Below, piece by piece: positions 35,893 to 48,650 of a stretch of DNA of 64,000 nucleotides (position 1 is its first letter; each line of letters begins with the position of its first letter). The position numbers were made by a program, and so were the translations under genes. The stretch comes from Phyto melanocephala. Its lineage: Eukaryota > Arthropoda > Insecta > Diptera > Rhinophoridae. Location of the stretch: assembly GCA_941918925.1 (NCBI GenBank), contig OW799235.1, positions 109,805,076-109,869,075 on the forward strand, given 5' to 3'. The notes below the pieces were generated by a model, which searched no databases, was not told the DNA's origin, and saw nothing but the letters and a program-made list of their open reading frames with translations.

Positions 35893-36420
35893 TTTTTATA
35901 CCCTTCACCTGTGATGCCAAGGGTGTATATGTATCTTCGTTCTTTCGTTTATCATTTCTACAATATTAATTTCTGACTCTCCAAAGTTTACATTTTGTGA
36001 AAAAATGTCGATTAAGCAATGTCCGCCTGTGCATCTGCCCGTCTGTCCATGTGTGTTAGTTGAAATCAACTTTTAGAAGCCCAAACATATTGCACAATCT
36101 GTATGTGGCATTAGTTTTCGGAAATATCCGGAAATGATTCGCTATTATAATTCAACACAATCACCTTTTTGAGCTATAAGTAAAAAAACGGGACGTTCTC
36201 TGTTTATTCTTTTGTCATACTTTTGCCATAAAAATTAACATTTAGCAGCCGAGGGATAATTTGTAGACACCTGTGTTAGCATTTGTAGAGAATGTATATA
36301 TTTCTGGGGTTATTTGTGAAAAAATTTAGACAAATTAGGCACTAATCGCAAGGTTATAGGCAAAAACATTTCTTAATAATATATATGACGTACGAGATAT
36401 TCGCAGCTGAGCAGAATGCT
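35893..36420 (+). mobile_element. Family B repeat, 5' part
   Basis: Begins TTTTTATACCCTTCACCTGT, then GATGCCAAGGGTGTATATGT. It contains GCCTGTGCATCTGCCCGTCT, TGTTAGTTGAAATCAACTTT and TTCGCAGCTGAGC (about 36400). The right hairpin end and the T-rich core are absent. It is moderately diverged from the copy at 14001. Confidence 0.7.
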
Positions 36421-37068
36421 GAGCAACTAATCACGGTTTCAGTGGTTTCAGACATCAAAATGTCGACGATATGCTCAATTCGATAAAATACACGATCACT
36501 GATTTTATTAATAAAATTCTGCTTTTACAGTTCTTTGTTCAGTCACAAATCTATCCTTTTTTCTGTTGGTGTTATTTCTATAATTTAAAAATTTGAAATA
36601 TCAGCACCAAAAATGAGAATTTAGGCAAAAATTAATTTGGCAGATATAAACATTTAACGGTATTACAAATTTTAGTCCTGATAATTTAATGTTTTTTGAA
36701 CTAAAAATTATGTTAATTTATACAAACTTCATTATTATTATATTGCTGTGTATTTTGAATATGGTATAACAAGAATCACATAATATGTAAATATTTACCA
36801 AAAACTTCCAAATATTTACGACATGTTAATTTAGCTTTAGATTAGTTAATTTAAAATTTTTTATTTATAAATTGATTTAAAATTTAAAAACCGTATTCAA
36901 CGCAATATTCTGTTAAAAGTATTCCAACAGTTGGTTTCAAAAAGCATCCCCTAATAACATAGTCCCCTTAATTTTTATAATAACTTAAATCTAAACCAAA
37001 TAATACTAATAATATGAAGGCATAATAATGGGCTTACAAATTTGCTAATACTAATAAAGAACGATATC
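36421..37068. other. Unassigned AT-rich spacer
   Basis: No feature is recognised. Confidence 0.4.
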
Positions 37069-37994
37069 AAACAAGTAAGAGTGCTATATTCGGCCGTGCC
37101 GAATCTTATACACCTTTCACAGCGTGTAGTCATGCAATAACAATTGTTTGCATTACCAATCATCTCATATGAAATACGTTCATACATATAAAAACCATAC
37201 ATATATAAAAACATTCCATTGTTAAATTATAAACTTAGTTTACGTATGTATGTTTCAAAAAAATAAATAAAAAAAACATTAAAAAATAAAAATAAAAATA
37301 AAATATTTAAAAAATTTTTTTTAAATTTTTTTCAATTTATTTTTAATTTTTTTTTGTAATTTTTTTATTATTTTTTTTTTTATTTTTAATACATTTTTTT
37401 TTTGTGTAATTTTTTTTTGGCATGTTTTTTACATGTATGTATGTATATATGTATGTTGTTGTTGTAATTGTGTAAAAAAACGAGGTGGTCGTGGTTTTTT
37501 CTCATATCTCAGAAAGTTATGGGGCGATTGTGCTGAATTTCAATAGCAATTTATTCCCGGATATTTGCAAGAGATTGATACCATATACAGATCTGAGGAA
37601 CAGTTGCTTCTAAAAGTTGATTTCAACCAACACACGGACAGACGGGCAGACGGTCAGGGCTTTATCGAGTTCTCTATTTATAAGCTTTCGGAAAATATAT
37701 ACTTTATGGGGTCGGAAATGAAAATTGTAGAAATTACAAACGGAATGACAAAGCTATATATACCCTTGTGCACCACAGGTGAAGGGTATAAAAACGAGGT
37801 GGTCGTGGTTTTTTGCTCATATCTCACTTGTTTATGCACCAATGCTTCTGATTTTCAACACTGATCTGCTCCCGAATATTTCTGATATTTTAGTACCTTA
37901 ATACTTTATTGGGTCGGAAATGAAAATTGTAGAAATTTCAAATGGAATGACAAGCTTTAATACTCTTTTTCACTGTGTGAAGGGTATAAAAATA
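37069..37994 (-). mobile_element. Family B repeat with duplicated 5' end
   Basis: The hairpin side starts AAACAAGTAAGAGTGCTATA with TTCGGCCGTGCCGAA, then ACACCTTTCACAGCG, followed by a T-rich core (37260-37425). A complete 5' terminus ends at about 37794 (CACCACAGGTGAAGGGTATA). It is followed directly by a second, diverged 5' part that repeats ACGAGGTGGTCGTGGTTTTT and ends at about 37992 (TTCACTGTGTGAAGGGTATA). So one 3' end is linked to two 5' ends in tandem. The frame at 37565-37864 is a read-through of repeat sequence. Confidence 0.8.
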
Positions 37995-39083
37995 AAAATA
38001 AATTTATTTTATGCAAATGCTAATTTTATCAAATTTAAATAACAATATTATAATTTCTATACACCCATACACACAAGTTATTGAAGAGCGTTATTACACA
38101 GCGCAATTAAGAGAACTTACATGTGTCATTATCACATAGAACTTATAGCCTAATATAAAAATATAATACAAATTAAAATTAAAAGTTCAAATGTAATACT
38201 TTAAAAATTACAACAATATTGTTGAAATATTTTAGAAATACAAAGCCATAGATGCAGCCACAAAAGATTATTCAGCAAATTCCAAATAGTTTTTCAAATA
38301 GGATTACAAGCATGTTAGAGTGAAGTATTTAATTGAATTTTTTTTCTCAACCCTTCAAAATGAGTTAATTAATAATTAGATTAATAAATTGTAGTTGATG
38401 TCTAATTAAGTTTAAATTTTTAAAACAATATTTATACATTTTTTCTGACTTTAGTTTACATATTCTCTTATGATATAAATATATTTGTGAGAAGGGAAAG
38501 AAAGCACTACACCACGTGAGTGTAACAAATTTTCGAAACCAGTAACGGTTTTATTCATCAGCCCTCTTTAACCGTTATCTTAAATAATGGATATAAACAT
38601 CGTCTATATATTTATGAAACAGAATTTGGCAGTCAATGCGATTAGTTTCCGCTTATGTTATACTATACATATATACTTTCAATTCTAATTCTAGTAGACT
38701 GATGTCAATTCATATTATAAACAAAGTTTTCCTAGCAAAATATTAAGCTCGTTAACATCTCGTTGATTTCTCATTACCTCTATGCACGTATTGATGTGAT
38801 GTTTATAGTCAAACAGGGGATTTAGTTTAGAAAAGAGAACTACTTATTAAAATAGCAAATAAATAAATACTTTTGTTATTGCAAATTCGTTTCAGCTTTT
38901 TTTTTCCTGCTTCTCTATTTTGTGCAAAGCTATTAACATAATAGAGTAAAGTTATTCTCGTAGTGGTGGTTGAAATGATAATTTATTTATGGACATATTT
39001 GTTTATAAAATCTAGTTAGACTACTTGTTTTCGCAATGTACAGACATTTAAGAAAATATAAGAAAGTATAAACGTGCCTGAAG
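37995..39083. other. Gene-free AT-rich stretch
   Basis: No gene is seen. A TTTTCGAAACCAGTAACGGT block at 38530-38550 resembles short blocks near 29816, 40405 and 52046. Confidence 0.4.
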
Positions 39084-39169
39084 TACAGGGTGGGCGAAAA
39101 GTAACAACAGGTATTAAAAATTTAATTACTTGTTCGTTTAAATATATTTTTGGGGGGGTCCTTTAATAC

Positions 39170-39310
39170 CATGTGAGATAAGGCCATTATGGCTTTATTG
39201 CTCAATTGAATGGGAGATAAAGCCATAATGGCCTTATTGCCCAATCATTGAGAGGTAAGGCCATATTTAAGATTTTGCGAAATGAGAGATAAAGCCATAT
39301 TTTTTCAAAA
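39170..39310. repeat. Inverted/tandem GATAARGCCAT cluster
   Basis: 39178-39198 (ATAAGGCCATTATGGCTTTA+T) is the exact reverse complement of 39217-39237, with an 18-bp spacer. Two further GAGATAA(A/G)GCCATA half-units follow at about 39250-39300. It lies just inside the left TIR of a mariner-like element, where transposase-binding repeats can occur. Confidence 0.9.
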
Positions 39311-39349
39311 TATTGTTATAATTATTTATATAATTAATTAATTTTTATT

Positions 39350-40030
39350 CTTGTGACGCACGCAGGAAAACTTTATTCAGCGAAGCCACCTGCCGCGTCC
39401 AACTGGAGGAGAAAATCCGTAAGCACGGCCGCAGGCCGCAACGCAGAAAAACTTTAGTATGTTTAGATAGGAATGACTCGTACATCACAACGAAGCATTT
39501 TAAGAAAAGTTTTACTGTTATTCCTAAAACATGTGAAGAACCAAAAAACGCAGATCATCGGCAACTTCGGAATTCTACAGTTAAATTTTAACAATTGGCC
39601 AAATGACATCAACTTTATTAAACATTTTTAAAACTGGGCGATGAAGCTCGCTTAAATCTAAGTGGTATTGCTAATAATCAGAACTGTAGGCTGAGGGGTT
39701 CTGAAAATCCAAGAACCATTCATCAATATCAAATTCACCCATTAGGTGCATAGAATGGTGTGGTATAAAATGTGGTATAATATCGAAAATGACGATGAAA
39801 GTACTACAACCGTAAATGGATCGCGCAATCGGTCAATTATAGAATATTTATGTCCTGCTTCTGAAACCAGACCCGAGATGTGGTAATCAGTTCGCCAGGC
39901 ACGTTCACAACATTTGTCACACCTGACTTAAAAAATAAAATAAAACAAGAATATGTGCGCAAAGCCGATACAATCTTTGAACTTAAGGCCAACTAAATTT
40001 TGAGAGATATTTTGAAAGAACTCTAAATCG
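39350..40030 (+). pseudogene. rosa-like transposase relic inside 39086-40154
   Basis: Fragments in order: an RTSQRSILRKVL helix-turn-helix block and a KNADHRQLRN-like linker (39478-39570), then a NQNCRLRGSENPRTIHQYQI block (about 39675-39745), then an IENDDESTTTVNGS block (about 39780-39825). These match the linker, the region after the first catalytic Asp, and the block before the second Asp of DD41D transposases. The QQDG block and the C-terminus are not recognisable. Several frames and stops are involved. Confidence 0.65.
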
Positions 40031-40156
40031 ATCCCATCATTGCGAAACTGAAAACGTGACATTATTTTCATTATTTAGTGCAAATACATTAAAAAAAAAA
40101 TAAATAAAATGTAATTTAATTTTTAAACCCCATGGTGAAATTTGTACCACCCTGTA

Positions 40157-40914
40157 TATAAGATGAATAGCAATATTTATAAATTTGTTTATTGGCATTG
40201 CGGTGCTGTGCATTCCCACACGGGTATATTAGGGGATTACAATTATTTAATATTAAGAATCTTGCTTTAGTTTAGGAAACTAAGTATTTTTAAATTAAGG
40301 TCATAAATTGAAAATAAACTTCCTAAAATATTATTTCATTAAATTAAGTTGTAAGAATTTAAAAATATTGAAAAAGTATTTCAATATTATCCGCGTGGAA
40401 TTCGCTTTCGATACCAGCTACGATTTTATCTTCACCACTCTTCATGGGTATACTGCATGTGTAATTTGAAACTACAAATTTTATTGCAATTTAATAAAAT
40501 TAGAAAATTGGCGTTTATTTATTAATTTGTCTTTCTTTCATATTAAATGATATTTTCTTCATGTTCATATTCCCTCTTATTCTTAATAGATTTCATTTTT
40601 ATTTTTTTTTAATTCTTAAATATTTACAATTACTGTATTCACAAGGTGTCCTAACATGTCATATTATCACAATATTTTACGATTTCACAATAGTTTAAGA
40701 AAACTGTGGTTGGTTTTTAAACTGTCCTAAAATTATACTACTCTGTAAAGTATGATTATTGCGCTGTCTATTTAGAGACCTGCGGCGATCGGCATAAAAT
40801 CTGCCGAGCCGTCTATAATATTTGTAAGACGCCGCCGTTATACGAATTTGTTTCGTCATATATTATCAAAATCGGCGATTTAAATTTAATATATATCACA
40901 CTTAGTTATGAAGG
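40157..40914. other. Unassigned AT-rich spacer
   Basis: No gene is recognised. A GTGGAATTCGCTTTCGATAC block at 40395-40414 belongs to the short dispersed motif noted elsewhere. Confidence 0.4.
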
Positions 40915-41679
40915 GTGGTTTACAACCCGCAACCAAAAAAATGGTTGGGGTATATTAATTTTGTCATTCCGTTTGTAACACATGGAAATATCTATTTAAG
41001 AACTCATAAAGTATTTATATTTCGAGTAGGGGTTTAATTATATGACGATCTAGCTATGTCCGTCCGTCTGTCCGTCTGTCTGATTTTGTAAGAATATTGA
41101 AATATCTAAGTTGAATTTATTAATAAAAACTACATTTACACGCCTACTTTAATTCCCAATTTTCACGTAATCTACCGTTAATAAAATTTAAAAGCTCATA
41201 AAATCGACAAAATTAGAGCTATGAAGATGAAATTTGCTACATATATTTTTCTAATCAATATCATTGTTATGCCAGAAAATTAAGGTGACATTCCCACTTA
41301 AACGCCTACCTCCCATATAACATTTTATATTAAATTCATAAAAATTCAATAAAGAATAAAGATATATTATCTCTATGAAAACAGATTTTTGAATAATAAA
41401 GGAAGGACTATATTGAAATATCTTTGTATTCATTAGCAGAAACTACTTCGACACGCCTACTATAACGCCCACATTCATTGAAAGACTAAATTTACAAACA
41501 CATTTTACTAGCATATCGAAGTTATACCAAAAAACTACTGCATTTTTTAGTATAAAGAGATTATTCCATTGCGATGACTGTTAATAACAATATAATAAAT
41601 TTTGTGCTATAAAAGTACAACAAATTGGTGGTGGGTATAAAAAATTCGGCACAGCCGAATATAGAGCTCTTACTTGTTT
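40915..41679 (+). mobile_element. Family A repeat, opposite orientation, uninterrupted
   Basis: Left hairpin: ACCCGCAACCA, A-run, TGGTTGGGGTA (40924-40952). This is followed by TTGTCATTCCGTTTGTAACA, the GTCCGTCTGTCCGTCTG tract (41059-41081), repeated ACACGCCTACTTTAA-type blocks, GGTGGTGGGTATAAAAAATT, the TTCGGCACAGCCGAA hairpin, and TATAGAGCTCTTACTTGTTT. It lacks the mariner insertion seen in the copies at 4070 and 53397, so it serves as the empty site (GGTATAACTTCG at 41514-41525 on the complement). Confidence 0.75.
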
Positions 41680-42815
41680 TTCTCTTTGTTTAGGAATAAC
41701 CAGCAAAACGGTACCGGCTCAGCTAGTATTAACAAAAAAGTGATACCCCTAATAATTTCTTATACATGGTGCACTTATCCATAATAAAACATTAATTCTT
41801 TGTATTTACCACAATTGAAACGTGCGGATATTTGACATTTATTGTTAACAAACAAATATTTTTATTTAGTCTACATGTTTTTTATATCATCTTTGGCAAA
41901 AACTGCTACTAATTTGAAATGAAATAAAACAAAATTTATTACCAGAGTGCAGAGTTCTAACAAATAAATTCGCCATACCACTCACTATACAAACGCATTT
42001 CACAACGTTCGAAAGAAACATACAATACAACATTGGTTTACTATTGATTTGTTTGAAAAACTATTATCATGTTAATAATGTAACAAAAGTTTTTTGTTTA
42101 TTTATGTGTGTGCGTTTTTTATAAGTGTTCAAATTTTACCCCCTGACTTTAAGGGTGGTACTTCAATAAAATACTTGATACAAACACATGCGTCATAATG
42201 TGACTGAATGAAATAAAATTAAATGAGATGATATCATTTCGAGCATAAAACGATTTGTTTTTTAAACAATAACTGATTTTCGAGAGAGATTTATGACAGT
42301 CATGCTTTTAAGTAGGGAAACAAATTTAAGTGTGTATGCTGTGGGGATAATAACTTTAAAAGTTATTCTTTTCACAGAATATTATAAGAGGAAAAACAAC
42401 AAATCAAATTCGTTAGATAATAAAATATAAATTTATAGACCTGAAATAAAAATAAAGACTTTTAAAAGAATCTAATCTAAATTGAATTTGCATAAAAATA
42501 TATAAGTAAAGAATATCTATTACCGAAGTAAAAAGAATTTTTGAATGTCCTTTATGTAAAAAATCCTTCTGAAATGCTTTTGCACTATAAACAGATGCAT
42601 ACATAAAATTACTATGTTCCAAAAGGATACGTTTAATTCGCATAATCATACTATGGTTGCCAAAAAGTTTTAAGAATTTTTTTGCAAAGTTTAAAAACAT
42701 TTTATCGAAATTTTTTTGAAAAAAAAAATTAATACAAAATTTTTTAATTTAAGTATTGGGTATAAAACCAGGATTTTTCGAATTTTAATATAATATAATA
42801 TAATATAAATAATAA
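41680..42815. other. Gene-free AT-rich stretch
   Basis: No exon or element is recognised. The frame at 42413-42700 has no recognised domain. Confidence 0.4.
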
Positions 42816-43082
42816 ATATCGATGCCTTACTTCCTCAACCTCGTATCTTAAAAAATAAAATTTTCCAGGAGGGGGAAAAAAAACGGTTCATCTTTTTATA
42901 CTTCGGTGTTTGGTTAAAAGTTTAAATGCAATTATTAAAGAAATGGATTGTATTTATGTCTATTAGTAGTAATAAATAATATACTAATCTTTTTTAGTTA
43001 AAGCATGAAACAATCGTTTGATATGAAAAAGTCAAAACCGTATTTTTTAAGATACGATGTTGAGGAAGTAAGGCATCGATAT
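42816..43082. mobile_element. Short TIR element (MITE, ~265 bp)
   Basis: 42816-42857 and 43041-43082 are inverted copies (ATATCGATGCCTTACTTCCT on the outside, inner CGTATCTTAAAAAATA) over about 42 bp with one mismatch. With TA as target duplication the ends would be TCGATGCCTTACTTCC at 42818 and 43080. The interior of about 180 bp has no coding potential. A (TAATA)n run lies just to the left. Confidence 0.85.
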
Positions 43083-43140
43083 GTATAAATTTAGTTATAA
43101 TCTTTTTCCTTCTTTCTGGCCAAGAACAAATTAAGCTTAG

Positions 43141-43320
43141 TTCGGCTACTCTGTTCTGAAATTAATCGTATTCCAAAGAGAATGTCGGACGGGGAATGTA
43201 CAGGATTTTAAGGCGGATGAGGCAGAGCTTCCCGACATTTTTGACATGAAACATGACAATTTTGAATTGAAACATGCGGCCGAGTGGTTTCTTGATGCAA
43301 TATTACGGTTTTATAACTAA
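43141..43320 (+). other. Unrecognised 59-codon open stretch, coding-like composition
   Basis: This frame is open from 43141 to a TAA at 43318-43320. It has balanced, acidic/aliphatic residues (KADEAELPDIFDMKHDNFEL, then KHAAEWFLDAILRFYN) unlike the Phe/Lys/Asn-rich chance frames around it, and GC is locally higher. No family is recognised. It may be the end of a decayed transposon ORF or of an exon. Just beyond, on the minus strand (43330-43539), is a 69-residue frame whose PNIYGAKVMLIMRKG stretch weakly recalls mariner transposases. I am not confident in either. Confidence 0.25.
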
Positions 43321-43539
43321 TCGCTAATTCTATCTTAATAGAAAGCACCCTTTTCGCATTATCAGCATTACCTTAGCGCCATAAATATTGGGATTAAGAT
43401 GTTTGGCCGGTTTTAATATTCGATCTCTTATGCTGCGGTTTATGGTAGTACGTACATTTTTATCACAGGTTATGGCTAATAAATAAACTAATTTTTTATT
43501 TTGTAACTTTAAAGCAGAATTTCGGATATGCAAAATCAA

Positions 43540-46500
43540 TATTTAAGATCTCTCTCAATTTTTCTGCTTTTGAACAAATTCTTCTGCTCACAAAAGATTT
43601 GATGTTGCTGCTGCAGTAGTTCTCAATTAATTTCCAAGCTCTTTAAGCAATGTTATAATTGTTAATCTTAATTGTTGTCGCTCTCTGGGCGTTTTTTTAG
43701 GCTCACACAAACCAATAAAAAACTTTCACCATAAACTTAAGTCAGCAATCGATGTTTTTTAGCGGAACTTTGGGAAACTTTCCGTGCGTAATGTAATAGT
43801 GTTTCAAAATTCATTATTTTTGAAGCAAAACACACTTTGTTGTTTGCATTGTAACGTTTAATAAATACGTGAGAATAAATAACAGATATTTACCCTTCGA
43901 AATGATGAAAGATCTGTTGTAAATGCCGTATTTGTAAAATTTACACTTATGTAAAGAAAATGTTTAAAAACTCTGTAAAATATTACCCAAATTTTCCAAG
44001 AATAATTTTAAAAATCATAAGACGATTTTTTTTACAAAACAAACTAATTGAATTATTTTTCTATATATAACCTGCATTATTTTAGTTATTCGAAAAATTA
44101 TTTTACGACTTTTAAATTATTCGGTATCGCAGAAGCAACTGCGCTGGTGTTTCATTTGCCTAAAAGTGTATTTACTTACTATCGGAACTTAAAAATTCTA
44201 CAACTGTTTTGCATCAACTAGACGGTCGAATGCTTAGTACCTTATTGTAGTTTCCTTTAAATATAAATATTGTCAGATTAATATATTGACCCATCGGCTA
44301 TTTGTTTAAGAACAAAATTAAATAAAATTGTCGTGGAAACACAATGAGTATTCATAGTTCCAAGTTAATGGGACAAAAGATGGTTTTGTATTCCTGCAGA
44401 GTATTCAAATCGTTATAAACCATAATAAACAATAATAAACTGAAAATATGTAAGTATATTATTGGCATACAATGCCCCAGAAGATGTAACTATTTTTGAC
44501 TTACTTTATTTTCTTTTATTCTCTTCGATAGAGATTACAACATAAATATTAAGATCAATTTGAACCGTTGTTTTTCATCCAGTACTGATGTTGTTATTAG
44601 TCTGTGAAGGTAATGGACTCAGAAAACTTATGCGAGAAGGCAAAATTTACGTTTTAGCTTGTGGAATAAGTTCAGTTGCATGCTGCATTCGGAGCTAATT
44701 CGTCTATTTCCACAAAATATTACTCATTAAGGATTAATCTTCCATAAAAGTATTTCAAAGTCATCTGCAAAAAGAATAGTTATAAGTCCGTTATCAGTTA
44801 GGATCGTAATAAAAACATTTATTGCAATTGGATTATTTGGAACACAGTTTAATCTCACAGTACATTTCCGATTGTGATGAAAATTCAGAAGTCGTTTGGT
44901 TCTTCTAAGGACGAAAATTCTGTTTGATATATAGATGCGATATGTAAATTTGAAATTTAAAAATCAGTGAAAATCTATAAAATCATTACTTTTTTAATGC
45001 GATTGTTTGTGGCTGTTTATGACTTATCCCCTAAGCGTGTTAAAATAAATCAGAATTGTAAAAAATTATGTATTTGATTGGCTTACGGAAAATTGCGCAA
45101 CAAGAAATTGTATAGTGTGTGTATGTAAACAAATGTCTGAAAATAAAGTACTTACGTATCACATTATAAATCATGTCACTACTAAAATACTTCTTAGTAA
45201 GACAGACGATATATAATAGTCATTGAAAAGTATGTTGTGTAGTAAGAGCAAGTCATTACCTAGTTTTTGCTGGATAGTTACTAATAAAACTTTATTTTGT
45301 GGTATTTTTCCTTGTATTTATTTAATATTTAAACTATATGGATTTAAAAAAAAATAAATTTAAATTTTTTCATAAAACAGAAGTGTAACTAAACCAATTT
45401 TTTTTTTGAAAGTTGTCAATAGAAAGTTTTTTATGGAAAAAACAAATTTGAAAATATATTGCTAGTTTCTAAATTTACAACATTTCACTAATAAAGCATG
45501 AATTTTTCACTACAATAATCTAAGCAATTAGGAGATCTCGAAAGAAAGGCAAAAATACGTCAACGCGTCCTGATTTAATCAATCACTTTGCCTTAATAGT
45601 TAAACAAAATGCTTGTTAGTCGACCCAATAGTTTGAACTTTACATTTCATTTATTCTTAATGTTTAACCCTGTTGTTTCACTATTATATTTCATATTCTT
45701 ACATTTTCATCACTTAATAGTTTTTTGTTTTTAAGTTTACACTTCATTATTTGCCATAATGTAATGAATTCGAAACAGAGTTCATAACTAATACTATTTT
45801 CCTTGGATCATAAATTTATATATAATAAAACAAACATCAGCACAAGTCAATTGATTAACCATAAAACAATTTAAAAAATCAATGGTTTATTTTTACTATG
45901 AACACGACTTTTTTGTGTTTAACTTTTCGAATACTTATAAAGAAGCATAACAGAAATATGTGTTAAATTGGTGGTTGAAGTCATTTTAATTCAATGATTA
46001 TTTCTAGTTCATAGAGTTTTAGTTTTTCAACACAAACAAAAATAAATACACTTCAGCAAACAAGGACATAAAAGGACCAACAAAATCAAAACTCATACAC
46101 CATAATAAACAAATGAAAATGTGTCAAAATTTTTACACTTGTACACAAATTACTTAACAGTGCTATCGACAAACACATACTAGTGCAAACAACATGGAAC
46201 AACAAAAAAAAGGACCCCATCAGATAATATGCATCCAGTTGAAAACCCCCCTATTTCAAAACTAAACATACGGAAAAACATAGAAGCATACATACGTAAC
46301 ATTACTGTTCAATGTAATATACATAGAGGATGACACACATACATCCATAGTCATATTTAAAACAAACAGGATATAAACAATCAATTTCACAGACATATAA
46401 ATAAATATTTACTGCATACAAACAATATTATGGTTGTATTTACAAACAGCATGACACAAGCACACATTATAACCAAGTTCATATATATTTGTGCATTTGA

Positions 46501-48567
46501 CTGTGGAACCAAAAACGATTTTGTTGTATGTCGACTACTGAAATGTAACAAATTGATTGTCAGTATTAAAAACAAATATTTTTTTTTTCATATCAAAGAA
46601 TGTCTCGAAAATATTTTGTAAACTAGAAATTTCCCTGAAATATTGTAGAGTAAAAGATGAAAAGTTACTATTGTAAATATTTTTATTGAAGTAGGACATT
46701 TAGCAACCTTTCTATAAAGAAAAATTTTATCATATTTTTTTTCTGTAAACAACATTTTGAAATAGTATCCTATTCCGAACGACATACTTAAATTATTTTA
46801 ATTTTATTTAATCGTTATTTTTTAAAAAGACTGAAATGAAAGTGTACAAGGCGAGGTAATATCTCATATTGTTAGTCAAAGGCATAGTGAATATAATCAT
46901 ATAGAGATATTGAGCACCAGGAATTTTCGCTGCATCCTCAGCCATATTTTCTAAGAAATAAAGCTTAAGACGAATGGTAAAATATTTGCAATTAATATTA
47001 AGAGATTTTCCTGCAAATGTGCAAAATCTTATTTCAGTTGCTCTAGTATTTAAGGAGTTATAAAATTTCTTAAGATTTCCCACGAAATAATTGTGTCATT
47101 AGTTATGAAAGTGATCTAAGTCATATATTTTTTGTTTCTGAATATTAAATATTTTACATTAAAATAAATTAAAAAACATTTTTGTATTCTGTAACATTTA
47201 AATTTTTAATTTTTAATGGTCTCAATTAGTGAACATTTGTTATGAATGTGCAAATTTGTTTGTCTCATATAGAAATGCAGTTTTCGAAGGTTGCAAGTTT
47301 GTGTGTTTCTTGTATAGAAATGTAGTTATCGGAGTTTAAATTGACTTACACAGACCATTTTCAAAATAAACTGAATGACCAACCAAAAAAAAAAAAAATT
47401 AACAATTAAAGTAAAAAAATCAAGAAAATTTATTAATTATAAATTGAAAGAAATCCATTCCTTTTTTATCATTAAAAGGCACAAAAAATGATTTCCAATA
47501 ACTAGATCCTACTCTTTTAGGTGAAGGATCTAAAATGTGGAATTGAGGGACATTCAAAGCAAATTTATTCAACAGGTTAACTTTTCAGGTGTTTCGTTCA
47601 TTTAATACTGGAGTAACTGACAAAATTAATACTTTACTAAAATAATTCCATATTTAAATTAAAAAAGTGATTTAATTAACTATAATTACATACATATTTT
47701 AAAAGTTGGAGAAATTTAAAATTTTAATTAAAAATTTTTTTCATAATTTTTTCATAATTTTTTTATAAATTTTTTAAATTAATAATTTGATGATTGAAGG
47801 AAAATCAAATAAGTTTTTTAATTAATAACATTAATTTCTTATTGAAATTAATATATTTTTCTCTGTACAAATTTTTAAGTTCACAAATTTACATTTTGAC
47901 GTCGTGGATATTACTGTCATCAACAAATTTTAAATAACTAATAAACTCAATTTTAAAATTATTGTACTTAGACCAATTTCATAACTAACAGTAAACTACT
48001 TCGATTTAACATTGAAATAACAACCATTTTTTTTTTGACTTAGACCATTTTCATAAATAAGAGCTCAATAAATCGTGAGAAATACAAATTTGTACAAATT
48101 TCGCAGAGCTAAAAAATAGAAACTTGCAATTTAATACTACTTTTATCCTTTGATGCAAAACCTAAAATAAAAAGTATCATATTAAAAAATATATCAACAA
48201 AAAAAATTGATTATCACCACAACATCCAACTTCTGTATTTAATAGCATTTGCAATCAGATCAATATATCAAATAAAAATCACTTACATAAATTTCATTAA
48301 AATAGCAAGGGTGTCCTTTTTTTTCTATTAACAACAAAATGTTTACAAAACCTAAATATCATGTTACTAATGAATTGACAAAATCTATTGCACCACCTTT
48401 GCAGTGTATGTAGGTATGTGTGTGAGAACGGAATAATCAAAGCCGAAAAAACGAAAATGTTATTTATTTGTAGTTTAAATCATGTTTATCTTATCTGAAA
48501 TCGTATCATCTTCATCAAGCTTGACATTTAAGGACATAGTTTTCTATTTTGTTAACAATCATATAAT
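43540..48567. other. Long gene-free AT-rich stretch
   Basis: No exon, RNA gene or element end is recognised in 5 kb. Frames at 46387-47083 have no recognised domain and overlap on both strands. Confidence 0.45.
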
Positions 48568-48650
48568 AAACTACAAATACTGTGCTTGGCTGTGACGAAT
48601 CTTTAATATCAGCCGTCAATAATAAATTATATAAAATACATTTAACTTTT
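48568..48650 (-). mobile_element. Vestige of a family A hairpin end
   Basis: AAACTACAAATACTGTGCTT, GGCTGTGACGAATCTTTAAT and ATCAGCCGTCAATAATAAAT line up with the family A end (AAACAAGTAAGAGCACTATA, GGCTGTGCCGAATCTTTTAT, CCCACCACCAAT). Only this end is recognisable. Confidence 0.45.

Larger units (their letters stand above)
39086..40154 (+). mobile_element. Decayed DD41D (rosa-like) mariner with TIRs
   Basis: TA (39084-39085) then CAGGGTGGGCGAAAAGTAAC on the left. The right end, reverse complemented, reads CAGGGTGGTACAAATTTCAC, followed by TA (40155-40156). Beyond the CAGGGTGG core the two ends stay alignable for about 45 bp (shared TTAAAAATT, AATTAC). The length of 1069 bp is short for a full element. 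It holds a transposase relic and, near the left end, a compact inverted-repeat cluster (39170-39310). Confidence 0.75.
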
